Shown here: positions 5,134-7,224 of the stretch, piece by piece
How the letters are laid out: every line of letters starts with the position of its first letter
Numbering within the stretch: position 1 is the stretch's first letter
Origin: Paenibacillaceae bacterium UBA6304
GTDB taxonomy: Bacteria; Bacillota; Bacilli; Paenibacillales; Paenibacillaceae
NCBI GenBank assembly: GCA_002439285.1
Contig: DJTQ01000144.1
Location: forward strand, 1 to 7,224
DNA length: 7,224 nt
Reading direction: 5' to 3'
Position numbers and translations under genes: made by a program
The notes under the pieces: generated by a model
Seen by the model: the letters and a program-made list of their open reading frames with translations, nothing else
What the model was told of the DNA's origin: nothing
The model's database searches: none

Positions 5134-5994
5134 ATGGCGTTGTATAGCACTCACACGGGCAACAAACCGATCAAATACATCCGTAATACAACGATAATAA
5201 TCGTTCTTCTGCTCTTTGCGCTGGCGACGCTGTTTCCAATCTACTTCATGATTATTTCCTCATTCGGCGATCCGGTAGAGGCTGGGGCTTTGAGCTATTC
5301 GCTGTGGCCAAGTAAAATATCGCTCGATTCCTACAAGTTTTTCTTCGATTACAGTGAACATTCCTACCGCTGGCTGTTAAATTCGCTGATCGTCGCTGGC
5401 TGCGTTACGATATCCAATGTGGTGTTTGCAACACTGGCCGGCTATGCCTTTTCCAAAATCCGCTTCAAGGGCCGGACTGTGCTCTTCTTCGTTCTGCTGT
5501 GTGCCATGATGATTCCCTATCAGGTCACGCAAGTTCCGCTGTATATCCTGATTGTCAATGTTTTTCAAATTGAAAATACGTATCGCGCCTTAATTATGCC
5601 GGGCCTCGTTACCGTCTATAACATCTTTCTCGCTAAACAATTTATGACTTCCATTCCTACCGAAATTCTGGAATGCGCCAAAGTCGAAGGATGTAACCAA
5701 CTGCAGATTTTCATTAGAGTCATCGTGCCTTTGTCCAAAACGGTGATGGCGGTCATGGCGATTCTTACCTTTATGGAAAGTTGGAACACGTTCTTCTGGC
5801 CGTTCCTGGTGACCAATACGATGGATATGCAGACGATCCAGGTCGGATTGAAAAACTTCCGTTTTGCCAATACGACTTATTTTGCTCCGATGATGGCCGG
5901 AGCGACGATTTCGGCACTCCCGATGTTCATCCTGTTCTTCAGCCTGCAAAAATACTTCCTGGAGGGAGTAACAGTCGGAGCGGTGAAGGGGTGA
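5134..5994 (+). CDS. ABC transporter permease, MalG type
   Basis: This 286-residue protein is the second membrane subunit of the importer. It has about six hydrophobic segments, the first at residues 19-42, and the MalG-type start with a periplasmic-side loop (LWPSKISLDSYKFFF, 57-71). The EAA loop is ECAKVEGCNQLQIFIRVIVP (180-199) with the conserved Gly186. Position 2 of the usual ESA/EAA triad is Cys and the usual DGA reads EGC, mild variation within the family. The C-terminus ends with the common EGVTVGAVKG. AGGAG at 5121-5125 lies 8 nt before the ATG. It starts 18 nt after the MalF-type gene and ends 6 nt before anmK, with the anmK ribosome binding site inside its last codons, which indicates tight co-translation and ties the importer to the kinase. 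Confidence 0.9.
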   Translation: MALYSTHTGNKPIKYIRNTTIIIVLLLFALATLFPIYFMIISSFGDPVEAGALSYSLWPSKISLDSYKFFFDYSEHSYRWLLNSLIVAGCVTISNVVFATLAGYAFSKIRFKGRTVLFFVLLCAMMIPYQVTQVPLYILIVNVFQIENTYRALIMPGLVTVYNIFLAKQFMTSIPTEILECAKVEGCNQLQIFIRVIVPLSKTVMAVMAILTFMESWNTFFWPFLVTNTMDMQTIQVGLKNFRFANTTYFAPMMAGATISALPMFILFFSLQKYFLEGVTVGAVKG

Positions 5995-6000
5995 TAGACG

Positions 6001-7224
6001 ATGAGTGGAATTAAGCTGCCGGCGGCCGAAGAGACACGCTATGCGGTCGGCCTAATGTCCGGCACATCCGTGGACGGCATGGACGCTGCCGTGGTCAGAA
6101 TCACTGGGAAACCAGGAGGAAAGAGAAAGGTGGAGCTGGTTGCATTTGGAAATACGCCGTATCCGGAATCGGTCCGGGTGGAAATCTTTGCCCTTTTCGA
6201 TCCTGCCGTGGCGACGATCGACCGGGTCGGGCGATTGAACGTCTGGCTCGGCGAACTGTTTGCGGAAGCGGCACTTTCGGTGATTGCCAAGGCGGGGTTA
6301 ACGCCGGCGGACATCGCCTTCATCGGCTCTCACGGGCAGACGCTGTATCACTCGCCGGAAGCGGGGACGATGGAGGGATATGATCTTCGCTTTACCGTTC
6401 AGATCGGAGAAGGAGCCGTCATTGCGGCCAGGACAGGCATTCCCTGTGTATCGGATTTCCGGGTGGCCGACATGGCCGTCGGCGGCCAGGGGGCTCCGCT
6501 TGTTCCGTTTACCGAGTACTTGCTGTACGGGGAGAAGGAGCGGACCCTACTGCTGCAGAATATCGGCGGGATCGGCAATATGACGGTCATCCCGGCCGGT
6601 TGTACGGCGGAAGAAGTCTATGCTTTTGATACCGGCCCGGGGAACATGCTGATTGACGGCGTGGTCACGCGCCTGACGCACGGCGCGAAGACGATGGACG
6701 TCGGCGGGGCTATCGCCCGTGGTGGTCAACCGGATCCCGACTTGTTGAGGCTGCTTAAGCAGGAGCCCTATTATAGTCGAAGCCTGCCCAAATCCACGGG
6801 CCGGGAGCTCTTCGGGGCAGCTTATGTCGACAAGTTGATGCAATATCAACAAGAGTTCGGGTTAGCTGATGCGGACCTAGTGGCGACGGTCACCCGGCTT
6901 ACTGTCTGGTCCATCGGTGAGGCGTACTGCCGCTATGTTCGGGAACACTATTCCGCTGATGCGCTAATCGTCGGAGGCGGAGGGAGCTATAACCCGGTGC
7001 TCATGGAAGGATTAAAGGCGGAAATGGGCTCATTCGGCGTCAAGGTGATGACCCAGGAAGAACTCGGGTTTAGCAGTGAAGCGAAGGAAGCTGTGGCGTT
7101 TGCTTTGCTTGCCGACTATACACTTGCGAAGATGCCGAACAATCTGCCCGGAGTAACGGGGGCGAGACAACCGGCAATTATGGGGAAGATTAGTCTTTCA
7201 AATCCTGAATGGGACAGGGGAAGA
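6001..7224 (+). CDS. anmK: Anhydro-N-acetylmuramic acid kinase (AnmK), stop codon beyond window edge
   Basis: AnmK opens the 1,6-anhydro ring of anhydro-MurNAc and phosphorylates it with ATP to MurNAc-6-phosphate, the MurQ substrate. The frame is open for 408 codons to the window end. Motifs in order: GLMSGTSVDGMDAA (17-30, nucleotide-binding loop), SHGQT (110-114), DFRVADMAVGGQGAPLVP (152-169, containing the likely catalytic Asp, probably Asp157 by analogy), NIGGIGNMT (187-195), FDTGPGNMLID (209-219), PKSTGRELFG (263-272), GGGGSYNP (325-332) and EAKEAVAFALLA (360-371). NLPGVTGA (381-388) is close to the normal C-terminus, so few residues should be missing. AAGGGG at 5986-5991 is 9 nt before the ATG and overlaps the end of the permease gene. 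Its presence says the operon handles anhydro-sugars made by lytic transglycosylases, either self-derived or scavenged. Confidence 0.93.
   Translation, partial: MSGIKLPAAEETRYAVGLMSGTSVDGMDAAVVRITGKPGGKRKVELVAFGNTPYPESVRVEIFALFDPAVATIDRVGRLNVWLGELFAEAALSVIAKAGLTPADIAFIGSHGQTLYHSPEAGTMEGYDLRFTVQIGEGAVIAARTGIPCVSDFRVADMAVGGQGAPLVPFTEYLLYGEKERTLLLQNIGGIGNMTVIPAGCTAEEVYAFDTGPGNMLIDGVVTRLTHGAKTMDVGGAIARGGQPDPDLLRLLKQEPYYSRSLPKSTGRELFGAAYVDKLMQYQQEFGLADADLVATVTRLTVWSIGEAYCRYVREHYSADALIVGGGGSYNPVLMEGLKAEMGSFGVKVMTQEELGFSSEAKEAVAFALLADYTLAKMPNNLPGVTGARQPAIMGKISLSNPEWDRGR

Noticed and set aside
7000..7224. Missing stop codon of anmK as a fusion or frameshift
   Set aside because: The frame is intact with all family motifs and simply runs into the window edge near the usual C-terminus.

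Overview
The window looks like part of a low-to-mid-GC Bacillota chromosome, most probably Paenibacillus or a close relative. The signs are strong purine-rich ribosome binding sites, sigma-A promoter hexamers, a CcpA-type cre sequence, a lipobox-bearing solute-binding protein and AT-rich intergenic DNA between coding regions of about 50% GC. The genus is an inference from style and gene content, not from a marker gene.

Layout: (1) positions 1-377, minus strand, hold the first 125 codons of a family GH4 NAD-dependent 6-phospho-glycosidase; the rest lies off the left edge. (2) Positions 378-636 are a divergent control region with a good minus-strand promoter, a perfect 17-bp palindrome that is the best candidate operator, further AT-rich inverted repeats and a weaker plus-strand promoter. 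(3) Positions 637-1509 encode an RpiR/MurR-type regulator, closed by an intrinsic terminator at 1531-1562. (4) Positions 1563-1705 hold a second promoter with an operator-like sequence just upstream of the -35 box and a cre-like sequence between -35 and -10. (5) Positions 1706-7224 are one co-directional operon: murQ (MurNAc-6-phosphate etherase), an ABC solute-binding lipoprotein, two MalF/MalG-type permeases, and anmK (anhydro-MurNAc kinase), whose stop codon lies beyond the right edge. A 15-bp stem-loop sits between the binding-protein gene and the first permease gene.

Taken together this is a peptidoglycan-sugar recycling locus. The proposed flow is: the ABC importer brings in an unphosphorylated muramyl sugar; AnmK turns anhydro-MurNAc into MurNAc-6-phosphate; MurQ removes the lactyl ether to give GlcNAc-6-phosphate and D-lactate. 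The RpiR protein probably senses MurNAc-6-phosphate. The unusual points are the use of an ABC importer where the well-studied Gram-positive systems use a PTS permease (MurP), the pairing of that importer with AnmK, a MurQ whose substrate-site motifs differ from E. coli MurQ, and a divergent GH4 enzyme that may act on a GlcNAc-6-phosphate-containing disaccharide. No transporter ATPase gene is present in the window.
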